The notes under the pieces were generated by a model. The model did no database searches and was not told the DNA's origin. It worked only from the letters and a program-made list of their open reading frames with translations. DNA of 64,000 nucleotides, taken from contig NZ_JNKZ01000004.1 in NCBI RefSeq assembly GCF_000702265.1, positions 620,001-684,000 of the forward strand, given 5' to 3'. Below are positions 31,393 to 40,218 of this stretch, piece after piece (position 1 is the first letter of the stretch; each line of letters starts with the position of its first letter). A program made the translations under genes and the position numbers. The stretch comes from Butyrivibrio sp. NC2002 (GTDB lineage Bacteria > Bacillota > Clostridia > Lachnospirales > Lachnospiraceae).

Positions 31393-32790
31393 ATGATTTT
31401 TAAAGAAGATACGATTTGTGCGATAGCCACTGCAATGATTGATGCCGGAATAGGTATAATCAGAATAAGTGGTGAGAATGCACTTTCATTTGCAAGCAAA
31501 ATTTATATTGATACAAAAGGTGAACATTCTCTTTTGAACTTTAAAACCCATACTATTCACTATGGGTTTATTTGCGATTTAGATGAAAACAAAATTGATG
31601 AAGTCATGGTTTCTGTTATGAAGGCTCCTAAAACTTACACAAGAGAAGATGTAGTAGAAATTAATTCACATGGTGGAAGAGTAGTAATGGAAACTATTTT
31701 GAATCTTCTGATAAAAATCGGATGTAGATTAGCTGAGCCCGGTGAATTTACAAAAAGAGCTTTTTTAAACGGAAGAATAGATTTAACCAGAGCTGAAGCT
31801 GTCATGGATCTGATACATGCTCAAAATGAATTTTCAATGAAAAATTCTGAGATTCAGCTTAGTGGTGAGTTATTTAATAAAATAGATTCTATAAGAAAAG
31901 AAATTATTTATGAACTGGCATTTATTGAATCAGCAATTGATGATCCGGAAAATTATGATCTGGATGGATACAATGAAAGATTGACTAAGAAGAATGAAAG
32001 TTGGCTTTCGAAAATTCAAAAATTAATTGATAGCTCAAATGAAGGAATGATTAGAAAAGATGGTATAAACACTGTGATAATAGGAAAACCAAATGCCGGA
32101 AAATCATCTCTTCTAAATAAACTTGCCGGAAAAGAGAGAGCTATTGTTACTGATATTGAAGGCACAACTCGAGATATTATTGAAGAAAATATAAGATTGG
32201 ATGATATCATTTTACATGTTATCGATACTGCCGGAATCAGAGATACCGATGATGTTATAGAAAAAATCGGTGTTGAAAAGGCTGTCGATTCTGCAAAGAG
32301 TGCAGATCTTATTTTATATATAATTGATTCAACCGATAGTGACTTTTCACATGATGAAAGAATTAATAATATTATTAAAGAAAATCATGTGATTGTATTA
32401 TTAAATAAAAATGACATAAGTGACAGTATAAATGTTACTGAAGAAGATATCCATAAAAAATATGGAAATGATATTCCTGTTATAAAGACATCTATGGTTG
32501 ATGAGACAGGAATGGATGATCTTAAAAAAATAATTGGTGATATGTTTTTTGATGGTTCTATCCTTCCTAAGGAAGAAATGTATATTACCAATTTAAGACA
32601 GAGGGAAGCACTCATTAATTCAGAACAAAGTCTGGAAAAAGTTAGAGAAAGTTTAAATGCTTTCATGTCAGAAGACTTTTTATCGATTGATCTGATGAAT
32701 GCATATTCTTACCTTGGTGAAATCATCGGTCAGGAAGTCGATGATGATTTAGTTGAAGAAATTTTTTCAAAATTCTGTATGGGAAAATAA
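31393..32790 (+). CDS. mnmE: tRNA modification GTPase MnmE
   Basis: 465 residues. With MnmG makes the cmnm5-type modification at tRNA wobble U34. N-terminal folate-binding domain (FKEDTICAIATA, GIIRISGENA), the central helical part, the inserted G domain (GKPNAGKSSLLNKLAGKERAIVTDIEGTTRD, DTAGIRDT, LNKND) and C-terminal CMGK with the catalytic Cys. The frame could extend to a TTG at 31384, but family alignment favours ATG 31393. No clear Shine-Dalgarno is visible. Confidence 0.95.
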   Translation: MIFKEDTICAIATAMIDAGIGIIRISGENALSFASKIYIDTKGEHSLLNFKTHTIHYGFICDLDENKIDEVMVSVMKAPKTYTREDVVEINSHGGRVVMETILNLLIKIGCRLAEPGEFTKRAFLNGRIDLTRAEAVMDLIHAQNEFSMKNSEIQLSGELFNKIDSIRKEIIYELAFIESAIDDPENYDLDGYNERLTKKNESWLSKIQKLIDSSNEGMIRKDGINTVIIGKPNAGKSSLLNKLAGKERAIVTDIEGTTRDIIEENIRLDDIILHVIDTAGIRDTDDVIEKIGVEKAVDSAKSADLILYIIDSTDSDFSHDERINNIIKENHVIVLLNKNDISDSINVTEEDIHKKYGNDIPVIKTSMVDETGMDDLKKIIGDMFFDGSILPKEEMYITNLRQREALINSEQSLEKVRESLNAFMSEDFLSIDLMNAYSYLGEIIGQEVDDDLVEEIFSKFCMGK

Positions 32791-32802
32791 TTAGAGGTTT
32801 TT

Positions 32803-34725
32803 ATGATAGCAGATAATGTTGACGTAGTTGTAATAGGTGGCGGACATGCCGGATGTGAAGCCGGTCTTGCTGCAGCAAGGCTTGGACTTAAGACAATAAT
32901 TTTCACTTTGAGCTCTGATAATATCGCTTTTATGCCATGTAATCCGCATATTGGAGGATCTTCAAAAGGTCATCTTGTCAGAGAAATAGATGCCCTTGGT
33001 GGAGAGATGGGAAAAAATATTGATAAAACATTCCTTCAATCCAAGATGCTCAATAAGTCAAAAGGCCCCGCTATACATTCACTTCGTGCTCAGGCAGATA
33101 AGCTAGCTTATTCAAAAGAGATGAAGAAGGTTTTGGAAAACCAGGAAAACCTTTATATAAAACAATCTGAAATCTGCGAATTAATTTGGGAAGAACTTGA
33201 TAAAGATAAAGATGTTTTTCTTTGCAATGAAGGATATGAAAAAAAGATTACCGGTGTCAAAACTGTAACAGGTCTTATATACAACTGTAAATCTGTTATT
33301 CTTTGTACCGGAACATATCTTAAATCAAGATGTCTTTGCGGTGAGGCTATTACATATACCGGTCCAAATGGACTTCAGCCTTCTAATATGTTATCAGATT
33401 CACTTATTAAAGCGGGTATTGAACTTAGAAGATTCAAGACAGGAACTCCTGCAAGAATGGATGGTAATTCAATTGACTATTCAAAAATGGAAGTACAATA
33501 TGGTGATTCACCTGTAATTCCTTTTTCATTTGATACTAATCCGGCTGATGTTCAGAAAGAGCAGCATAATTGTTACCTTACTTATACAAATGAAAAAACA
33601 CATGAAATTATACGAAATAACATAGATAGATCACCTATGTATTCAGGTGTTATAGAGGGGATAGGACCCAGGTATTGTCCCTCAATAGAAGATAAGGTAA
33701 TTAAGTTTCCTGACAAGATCAGACATCAGGTGTTTATTGAGCCTGAGGGAACTCATACAAATGAAATGTATGTTGATGGTATGTCTTCTTCAATGCCCGA
33801 AGATGTTCAGCTTCAAATGTATAGATCTGTTCCCGGACTTGAAAACTGTATCATTGTTAAGAATGCTTATGCAATAGAATATGATTGCCTTGTTTCCGGT
33901 CAGCTTTATCCTACTTTGGAAATTAAGAAGATTCGCGGTCTTTTTAGTGCCGGTCAATTTAATGGTTCAAGTGGTTATGAGGAAGCAGCTGCTCAAGGAT
34001 TATATGCTTCGATTAATGCTTGCATGCAAATTTTAAATAAGCCCTATCTTTCTATAGACAGATCAGAAGGATATATTGGTGTACTTGTGGATGATCTCGT
34101 AACAAAAGATAATCTCGAACCGTATAGAATGATGACTTCAAGAGCTGAGTACAGATTACTCTTAAGACAGGACAATGCAGACATCCGTCTTAGAAAAAAA
34201 GGGTATGAGTGCGGACTTATATCAAAAGAAAAATATGATGCTCTTTTGATAAAAGAAGATCAGATAGAAAAAGAAATCGAAAGACTTAAAAGTGTAAAAG
34301 TTGGTGCTGCTGCACCAATACAAAAATTCATGGATGAACATAATTCACCCAGACTAAAAACGGCTGTTAGTTTATCTGAACTTATATGCAGACCTGAACT
34401 TGATTATTATAGTTTGAGTGAAATAGATCCTGACAGACCTGATCTACCTGCAGATGTTATTGATCAGGTTGAAATAAATATTAAGTATGAAGGTTATATA
34501 GAAAGACAGCAGAGACAGGTTGATAAATTCCGCAAGATGGAAAAGAAAAAGATTCCTGCTGATATAAATTATGATGATGTTCTAAGTCTACGACTCGAGG
34601 CTAGGCATTATCTTAAAAAATTCAAACCTGTAAATGTAGGTCAGGCTTCCAGAATTAGTGGAGTTAATCCTGCTGACATTTCTGTACTTTTAGTTTACCT
34701 TGAAAACTATAATAGAAACAATTAA
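32803..34725 (+). CDS. mnmG: tRNA uridine modification enzyme MnmG (GidA)
   Basis: 640 residues, FAD-dependent partner of MnmE. N-terminal dinucleotide fold VVVIGGGHAGCEAGLAAARLG, the signatures GPRYCPSIEDKV and GQFNGSSGYEEAAAQGLYA, and a C-terminal helical tRNA-binding domain with GVNPADISVLLVYLE. Standard length. Lies 12 nt downstream of mnmE. Confidence 0.97.
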   Translation: MIADNVDVVVIGGGHAGCEAGLAAARLGLKTIIFTLSSDNIAFMPCNPHIGGSSKGHLVREIDALGGEMGKNIDKTFLQSKMLNKSKGPAIHSLRAQADKLAYSKEMKKVLENQENLYIKQSEICELIWEELDKDKDVFLCNEGYEKKITGVKTVTGLIYNCKSVILCTGTYLKSRCLCGEAITYTGPNGLQPSNMLSDSLIKAGIELRRFKTGTPARMDGNSIDYSKMEVQYGDSPVIPFSFDTNPADVQKEQHNCYLTYTNEKTHEIIRNNIDRSPMYSGVIEGIGPRYCPSIEDKVIKFPDKIRHQVFIEPEGTHTNEMYVDGMSSSMPEDVQLQMYRSVPGLENCIIVKNAYAIEYDCLVSGQLYPTLEIKKIRGLFSAGQFNGSSGYEEAAAQGLYASINACMQILNKPYLSIDRSEGYIGVLVDDLVTKDNLEPYRMMTSRAEYRLLLRQDNADIRLRKKGYECGLISKEKYDALLIKEDQIEKEIERLKSVKVGAAAPIQKFMDEHNSPRLKTAVSLSELICRPELDYYSLSEIDPDRPDLPADVIDQVEINIKYEGYIERQQRQVDKFRKMEKKKIPADINYDDVLSLRLEARHYLKKFKPVNVGQASRISGVNPADISVLLVYLENYNRNN

Positions 34726-34742
34726 AGTATCGGAGGTTTTAC

Positions 34743-35480
34743 GTGATACATTCTTTTGATAATTTGATCAAAGATTTTGGAGAGTATAATTTATCATTAA
34801 CTGAGAAACAGTTAGAGCAGTTAGATAAATATTATGAACTTCTTGTAGATTGGAATAATAAAATAAATTTAACTGCGATAACTGATTTTGATGAAGTATG
34901 TAAACTTCATTTTGTCGACAGTATTTCTTCCAGTCAGTTTTATGATTTTAAAAAAGATAATTTAAAAGTTATTGATATAGGAACCGGAGCCGGTTTTCCA
35001 GGAATAGTTTTAAAAATAGTATTTTCTAACTTACATATAACCTTACTCGATTCATTAAATAAAAGAATTAATTTTCTGAATGAAGTAATAGATACACTTG
35101 ATCTTAATGAAGAAGGTTTTATTGAAACCGTACATGGCAGGGCGGAAGATTATGCTGATGCAAAAAAAGGTTATCTAAGAGAACAATATGATGTTGCTGT
35201 TTCGAGAGCAGTTGCCAGATTTTCTACTTTATGTGAATATTGTCTTCCTTACGTAAAAAAGGATGGAGTATTCATATCTTATAAAGGTGATAAAGTTAAT
35301 GATGAAATTGTAGATGCAAATAATGCAATTTTTCTTCTCGGAGGAAAGCTAAATTCCGTGAATGAATTTGTACTTGTGAACTCAGAATATCATCGCTCTA
35401 TTTGTATAGTCGATAAGGTTCAAAACACATCATCTAGGTATCCAAGAAAAGCCGGTACTGCTCAAAAAAATCCTTTATAA
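34743..35480 (+). CDS. rsmG: 16S rRNA (G527-N7) methyltransferase RsmG (GidB)
   Basis: 245 residues, class I methyltransferase: LLVDWNNKINLTAITD, SAM-binding DIGTGAGFPGIVLKI and AVSRAVARFSTLCEYCLPYVK. GTG start preceded by GGAGG. Last gene before the parS/parAB region. Confidence 0.95.
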   Translation: MIHSFDNLIKDFGEYNLSLTEKQLEQLDKYYELLVDWNNKINLTAITDFDEVCKLHFVDSISSSQFYDFKKDNLKVIDIGTGAGFPGIVLKIVFSNLHITLLDSLNKRINFLNEVIDTLDLNEEGFIETVHGRAEDYADAKKGYLREQYDVAVSRAVARFSTLCEYCLPYVKKDGVFISYKGDKVNDEIVDANNAIFLLGGKLNSVNEFVLVNSEYHRSICIVDKVQNTSSRYPRKAGTAQKNPL

Positions 35481-35483
35481 AAA

Positions 35484-35499
35484 TGTTTCACGTGAAACA
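35484..35499. promoter_or_regulatory. parS site 1
   Basis: TGTTTCACGTGAAACA, the canonical 16-bp ParB palindrome, just after rsmG. Confidence 0.93.
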
Positions 35500-35531
35500 T
35501 TATAATTTGAAAATTTAATTCCACAACAAAT

Positions 35532-35547
35532 TGTTTCACGTGAAACA
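35532..35547. promoter_or_regulatory. parS site 2
   Basis: Second exact TGTTTCACGTGAAACA, 48 bp from the first (start to start). A half-site (GCGTGAAACATT) follows at about 35575-35586. Confidence 0.93.
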
Positions 35548-35649
35548 TTTTAACCCAAGATATTGTAAAAAAATGGCGTGAAACATTAATAATAGGTGAT
35601 ATTTTATAAAATTGAGTGCAAAACTCAGAATACTTTCGATTAATAATTG

Positions 35650-35658
35650 TGATATAAT
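35650..35658 (+). promoter_or_regulatory. Extended -10 promoter for parA
   Basis: TGATATAAT (TGn + TATAAT) about 38 nt upstream of the parA start; no good -35. Confidence 0.5.
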
Positions 35659-35696
35659 GAGTAACTGTACAAATAAAAAGAGGGAGAGAAAAGGTT

Positions 35697-36461
35697 ATGG
35701 GAAGAGCAATTGCGATTGCCAATCAAAAAGGTGGAGTCGGTAAGACTACAACATCTATTAATCTGTCAGCAACTCTGGCTGAAAAAGGAAAGAAAGTTTT
35801 GGTTATTGATACAGATCCTCAGGGTAATACAACAAGTGGTTTTGGTCTTAACAAAAACCAACTGGAAAATACAATATATGAATTACTTATTGGAGAATGT
35901 GAGATAGAAGATGCTCTTTATAAAGATGTTGTAGATGGTGTTGATATTATACCTTCCAATGTCAATCTTGCTGCTGTTGAGATTGAACTTATTGATATGG
36001 AAGAAAAGGAATTCATATTAAAGAAAGCAGTAGATAAGATAAGATCTGATTATGATTTTATTATAATAGATTGTCCGCCTTCACTTAGTATGTTGACTAT
36101 CAATGCTATGACAACAGCCAATACAGTTCTAGTTCCGATTCAGTGCGAGTATTATGCATTGGAAGGATTAAGCCAGTTAGTACATACAGTAAACCTTGTA
36201 AAAGAAAGATTGAATAATGGTCTTGAGATGGAAGGAGTTATATTTACTATGTATGACTCCAGAACTAATCTGTCTATGCAGGTAGTTGAAAACGTAAAAG
36301 ATCATATCAATGAAAATGTATATAAAACAATTATTCCGAGAAACATCAGATTAGCGGAAGCACCCAGTTATGGTATTCCAATCAATATGTATGATTCAAA
36401 ATCTGCAGGTGCTGAAGCATATAGACTTTTGGCAGATGAAGTAATCGGAAGAAAATTTTAA
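35697..36461 (+). CDS. parA: Chromosome-partitioning ATPase ParA (Soj)
   Basis: 254-residue deviant Walker ATPase: NQKGGVGKTTTSINLS, DTDPQGNTTSG and DCPPSLSMLTINAM. Acts with ParB/parS in origin segregation and, in Bacillus, control of DnaA. Located beside oriC with parS sites on both sides of the gene. AGGGAGA ribosome site. Confidence 0.96.
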   Translation: MGRAIAIANQKGGVGKTTTSINLSATLAEKGKKVLVIDTDPQGNTTSGFGLNKNQLENTIYELLIGECEIEDALYKDVVDGVDIIPSNVNLAAVEIELIDMEEKEFILKKAVDKIRSDYDFIIIDCPPSLSMLTINAMTTANTVLVPIQCEYYALEGLSQLVHTVNLVKERLNNGLEMEGVIFTMYDSRTNLSMQVVENVKDHINENVYKTIIPRNIRLAEAPSYGIPINMYDSKSAGAEAYRLLADEVIGRKF

Positions 36462-36472
36462 TATACAAGATA

Positions 36473-36488
36473 TGTATCACGTGAAACA
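36473..36488. promoter_or_regulatory. parS site 3 (one mismatch)
   Basis: TGTATCACGTGAAACA between parA and parB. Differs from the exact sites at one base of the left arm. Confidence 0.8.
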
Positions 36489-36522
36489 TATTATGGAATA
36501 TATTGTGGAAAAGAGGTAATGT

Positions 36523-37422
36523 ATGGCGGCTAAAAATGTTAAAAGAGGATTGGGAAAAGGACTTGATGCTTTAATAGCTCCCGCACCGAAGACTTCCTCA
36601 AAGAAGACCGAAGAGAAGGTTGAAGAAGGTCAGGTCGTAATAGTAAATATTACTAAGGTAGAACCTAATAGAGAACAGCCAAGAAAAACATTTGATGAAG
36701 ATAAGCTTATAGAATTATCTGATTCAATTAAACAACATGGAATTATAAATCCTCTTATTGTTCAGGACAGAGGAGATCACTATGAAATAATCGGTGGTGA
36801 GAGAAGATGGAGGGCAGCAAAGAAAGCTGAACTCAAAGAAGTTCCGGTTATTATAAAGAACTTAACTGAAGAAGAAATAGCAGAGTATGCACTTATTGAT
36901 AATATTCAGAGAGAGGATATAAATCCAATCGAAGAAGCACTCGCCTTCAAAAAGCTTATTGATGATTTCCATTATACTCAGGACGTAGTTGCAGAAAAAG
37001 TATCAAAGAGCCGAGTTGCTATTACAAACTCTCTCAGACTTTTGAAATTGTGTGAAGCTGTAAGACAGATGGTAATAGATGGAAAGTTATCAACAGGTCA
37101 TGCAAGAGCTTTGATTTCTATAGAGGATCCTGAAGAACAACTTAGGATTGCTGAAAAAGTTTTTGATGAGAAGATGAATGTACGTGACACAGAAAAACTC
37201 GTTAAGAATCTTGGTAAAGAATCAAAAGCAAGAAAAAAGACAGAATCTCATACAAATGAAAGTGTAGAAGCAGCATATAGAGAACTGGAAGATAGATGCA
37301 CCCAGGCAACTGGAACCAAAGTATCCATATCCACAAAGGGAGATGGAGTAGGTAAATTAGAAATCGAATTCTACAGTACAGATGACCTGGAAAAAATAAC
37401 ACAAAGATTATGTAAGGAGTAA
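36523..37422 (+). CDS. parB: Chromosome-partitioning protein ParB (Spo0J)
   Basis: 299 residues: an N-terminal CTPase region with IEPNREQPR-type start (VEPNREQPRKTFDE), GGERRWRAAKKA, ENIQRED-like DNIQREDINPIEEA, a helix-turn-helix (TQDVVAEKVSKSRVAITNSLRLLKL) and a C-terminal dimerisation domain. Binds parS and spreads as a clamp. Upstream gap carries parS site 3. Confidence 0.96.
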   Translation: MAAKNVKRGLGKGLDALIAPAPKTSSKKTEEKVEEGQVVIVNITKVEPNREQPRKTFDEDKLIELSDSIKQHGIINPLIVQDRGDHYEIIGGERRWRAAKKAELKEVPVIIKNLTEEEIAEYALIDNIQREDINPIEEALAFKKLIDDFHYTQDVVAEKVSKSRVAITNSLRLLKLCEAVRQMVIDGKLSTGHARALISIEDPEEQLRIAEKVFDEKMNVRDTEKLVKNLGKESKARKKTESHTNESVEAAYRELEDRCTQATGTKVSISTKGDGVGKLEIEFYSTDDLEKITQRLCKE

Positions 37423-37425
37423 TAT

Positions 37426-37938
37426 ATGAACAGTAATATTTTCGACAGCTTGGGATTAAACATAGATATTGTCTATATATTGATAGCTCTTTTAATCATC
37501 ATAATAATACAGTTTGTTTTAATACTTGTTCAAAACAGTAAGATTAAGAAGATATCAGCAAAAATAGCTAAATTCATGAGAGGAAAAGAAGCTTCTTCTC
37601 TGGAGGATGAAATAGTTGCATTATTTGATGATAACCAAATTATCAAAAAAGCGACAGAAAAAAATCAAAAAGACATCAATGATTTATACAACAGACTTTC
37701 ATTTTGTTTTCAAAAAGTTGGAATCATCAAGTATGATGCCTTCAACCAGATGGGAGGACAGCTTAGTTACTCAATAGCACTTCTTGATGAGGATGATAAT
37801 GGAATACTTCTTAACTCAGTTCATTCAACAGATGGATGCTACTCTTATTCAAAAGAAATAAGAGGTGGTAAATGTAAACTCGAACTTGGTGAAGAAGAAC
37901 AGATGGCATTAAATGAGGCAATGAATTATCTTAAATAA
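37426..37938 (+). CDS. DUF4446 family membrane protein
   Basis: 170 residues: one N-terminal TM helix (about 13-36), a basic/helical segment, then a soluble domain with QKVGIIKYDAFNQMGGQLSYSIALLDEDDNGILLNSVHS, the typical DUF4446 core. Function unknown; commonly found just after parB in Clostridia, as here (3-nt gap), so a link to chromosome organisation or the division site is possible. Confidence 0.85.
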   Translation: MNSNIFDSLGLNIDIVYILIALLIIIIIQFVLILVQNSKIKKISAKIAKFMRGKEASSLEDEIVALFDDNQIIKKATEKNQKDINDLYNRLSFCFQKVGIIKYDAFNQMGGQLSYSIALLDEDDNGILLNSVHSTDGCYSYSKEIRGGKCKLELGEEEQMALNEAMNYLK

Positions 37939-37955
37939 TAAAAGGGGATAAAAAA

Positions 37956-39242
37956 ATGATAGACATTAGATTTTTAAGAGAGAATCCTGAAGTAGTAAAG
38001 GAAAACATCAGAAAAAAATTCCAGGATGAGAAGCTTACACTCGTTGATGAAGTAATCGAGCTTGATGAGCAGAGAAGAAAAAATCAGCAGGAAGCCGATG
38101 AACTTCGTCAGAGCAGAAATAAGATTTCAAAAGAAATCGGTATGCTTATGGGCCAGGGCAAAAAAGAAGAGGCTGAGGCGAAGAAGGCAGAAGTAGCAGC
38201 AAATGCAAAGAGACTTGAAGAGTTAGAAGAAAATCAGAAGAGCCTTGATGATAAAGTTACTTCAATCATGATGAACATTCCTCAGATAATCGATGAGAGT
38301 GTTCCGATCGGAAAAGATGATTCAGAGAATGTAGAAATAGAGAAGTTCGGCGATCCTTTCGTTCCTGATTTTGAGATTCCATATCACACAGATATTATGG
38401 AAAGATTCAACGGTATCGATCTTGATGCTGCAAGAAGAGTAGCCGGAAACGGTTTCTACTATCTTATGGGTGATATCGCAAGACTTCACTCAGCAGTTAT
38501 TTCATACGCAAGAGATTTCATGATCGACAGAGGATTTACATACTGTATTCCTCCTTTCATGATTCACGGAAATGTAGTTGAAGGTGTTATGAGTTTTCCT
38601 GAAATGGATGCTATGATGTACAAGATCGAGGGAGAAGATTTATACCTCATCGGAACAAGTGAGCATTCAATGATCGGTAAGTTCAAGGAGCAGATCATAA
38701 ACGAAGAGGATCTTCCCAAGACACTTACAAGTTATTCACCCTGCTTCAGAAAAGAAAAAGGTGCTCACGGAATAGAAGAGCGTGGTGTTTACAGAATTCA
38801 CCAGTTTGAAAAGCAGGAAATGATAGTAGTATGTAAACCTGAAGATTCAAAGATGTGGTACGACAAGCTTTGGCAGAACACAGTAGATTTGTTCCGTTCA
38901 CTTGATATTCCTGTACGTACTCTTGAATGCTGTTCAGGAGACCTTGCTGATCTTAAGTGCAAGTCATGCGACGTTGAAGCATGGTCACCCAGACAGAAGA
39001 AGTACTTCGAAGTAGGTAGCTGCTCTAACCTTGGTGATGCTCAGGCTAGAAGACTTAAGATTCGTATAAAGGGAAAAGACGGAAATTATCTTGCACATAC
39101 ACTTAACAATACAGTAGTTGCTCCGCCTCGTATGCTTATTGCATTCCTTGAGAATAACTTAAACGAAGATGGATCAGTAAATGTTCCGGTAGCACTCAGA
39201 CCTTATATGGGTGGAAAAGAAAAACTTGTTCCTGTAAAGTAA
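37956..39242 (+). CDS. serS: Seryl-tRNA synthetase
   Basis: 428 residues. N-terminal long coiled coil that grips the tRNA-Ser extra arm (about 30-105) and a class II catalytic core: LIGTSEHSMIGKF, motif 2 CFRKEKGAHGIEERGVYRIHQF and motif 3 around NTVVAPPRMLIAFLENN. SCDVEAWSPRQKKYFEVGS and the motif 2 region differ from the common bacterial wording (FRSEAG, GSGLAVGR) and look closer to the archaeal-like branch seen in some Clostridia. Charges tRNA-Ser and tRNA-Sec. Confidence 0.94.
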   Translation: MIDIRFLRENPEVVKENIRKKFQDEKLTLVDEVIELDEQRRKNQQEADELRQSRNKISKEIGMLMGQGKKEEAEAKKAEVAANAKRLEELEENQKSLDDKVTSIMMNIPQIIDESVPIGKDDSENVEIEKFGDPFVPDFEIPYHTDIMERFNGIDLDAARRVAGNGFYYLMGDIARLHSAVISYARDFMIDRGFTYCIPPFMIHGNVVEGVMSFPEMDAMMYKIEGEDLYLIGTSEHSMIGKFKEQIINEEDLPKTLTSYSPCFRKEKGAHGIEERGVYRIHQFEKQEMIVVCKPEDSKMWYDKLWQNTVDLFRSLDIPVRTLECCSGDLADLKCKSCDVEAWSPRQKKYFEVGSCSNLGDAQARRLKIRIKGKDGNYLAHTLNNTVVAPPRMLIAFLENNLNEDGSVNVPVALRPYMGGKEKLVPVK

Positions 39243-39282
39243 TCAGGTACGAAATGAAAACCGATGAAAGGAGGTGAAATCC

Positions 39283-40167
39283 ATGCATAGCTATCTAAGA
39301 GCAATAGGTTTTGAAAACTTTAAGACAAGAGATGAAATACAAAAACTTATAACTAAGACAGTTCAGGAAGCGGATACAAGATCCTATGTAACTAAGGATG
39401 GAGAAAAGCTTTTAGGTGAATTCTGCAAGGATTTCGCTGACGAAATCGGAATCTGTGTTTGCGGAGAATTTAATGAAGAAGACAAATTCCTCTATGATTA
39501 TTACTACCCGTATATAAAGGGCGAGGGAATAAGTACAAAAGAGGATATAAAAATCCAAAGACACGCAGCCAATGAATCCTATGCGGGTATTTGCGATGAT
39601 CTTAGAGTAGGGGTTACCATAATTTTTTATCTACAAAATATGGTTCCCTATATCAAAAACCAGAATGAAAATAATGATCTGTTAAAGACAGCTTCTCTTA
39701 CTTTGTCTGCTTTATCATTAAAGGGAACAGTAATGATGCCTATTGCAAAGACTGACAGAGATAAGAGTTTTCAGAGAAAAAGAACAAGAGAAAGAGAAAA
39801 GCTTATGAACAAAGCCAGAAAAGGTGATGAGACAGCTATGGAATCTCTTTCAATCGAAGAAATGGATACATACAGTGCTCTTTCAAAACAGATAAAGACC
39901 ACAGATGTATACACACTTGTAGATAATTATTTCATGCCATACGGTGTAGAGTGCGATCAATACGCTGTTATGGGAGAAATTGAAGATTGTCATGAAACGA
40001 CCAATTCTCTAACAGGTCAGACTCTCGAAATTATGACGATCAATTGTAACGAACTTATTTTTAATGTATGCATAAATAAAAAAGACCTTCTCGGAGAACC
40101 ACAGCCGGGAAGAAGATTTAAGGGAACAATCTGGATGCAGGGATTTGTAAATTATCCGGAGAACTAA
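39283..40167 (+). CDS. DUF3881 family protein
   Basis: 294 residues, no TM or signal. Begins MHSYLRAIGFENFKT and matches the conserved Lachnospiraceae family DUF3881, of unknown function. I use the ATG at 39283, 9 nt after AAAGGAGG; a GTG upstream would overlap the ribosome site. Contains a highly charged central helix (DKSFQRKRTREREKL). Lies between serS and the T7SS-type kinase gene, possibly in one transcript. Confidence 0.75.
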   Translation: MHSYLRAIGFENFKTRDEIQKLITKTVQEADTRSYVTKDGEKLLGEFCKDFADEIGICVCGEFNEEDKFLYDYYYPYIKGEGISTKEDIKIQRHAANESYAGICDDLRVGVTIIFYLQNMVPYIKNQNENNDLLKTASLTLSALSLKGTVMMPIAKTDRDKSFQRKRTREREKLMNKARKGDETAMESLSIEEMDTYSALSKQIKTTDVYTLVDNYFMPYGVECDQYAVMGEIEDCHETTNSLTGQTLEIMTINCNELIFNVCINKKDLLGEPQPGRRFKGTIWMQGFVNYPEN

Positions 40168-40218
40168 TAACTACCAAATTCTTATGAGGGGAATTTTTAT
40201 AGGGGAAAGAATTTTGGT

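Noticed and set aside
35462-35722. 86-codon minus-strand frame across the rsmG-parA gap
   Set aside because: It reads through both exact parS palindromes and the parA promoter, with no ribosome site.
39420-39470. GACGAAAT match resembling the reverse complement of the operator unit
   Set aside because: Lies inside the DUF3881 coding sequence, lacks the second unit at 21 bp and is a chance partial match.
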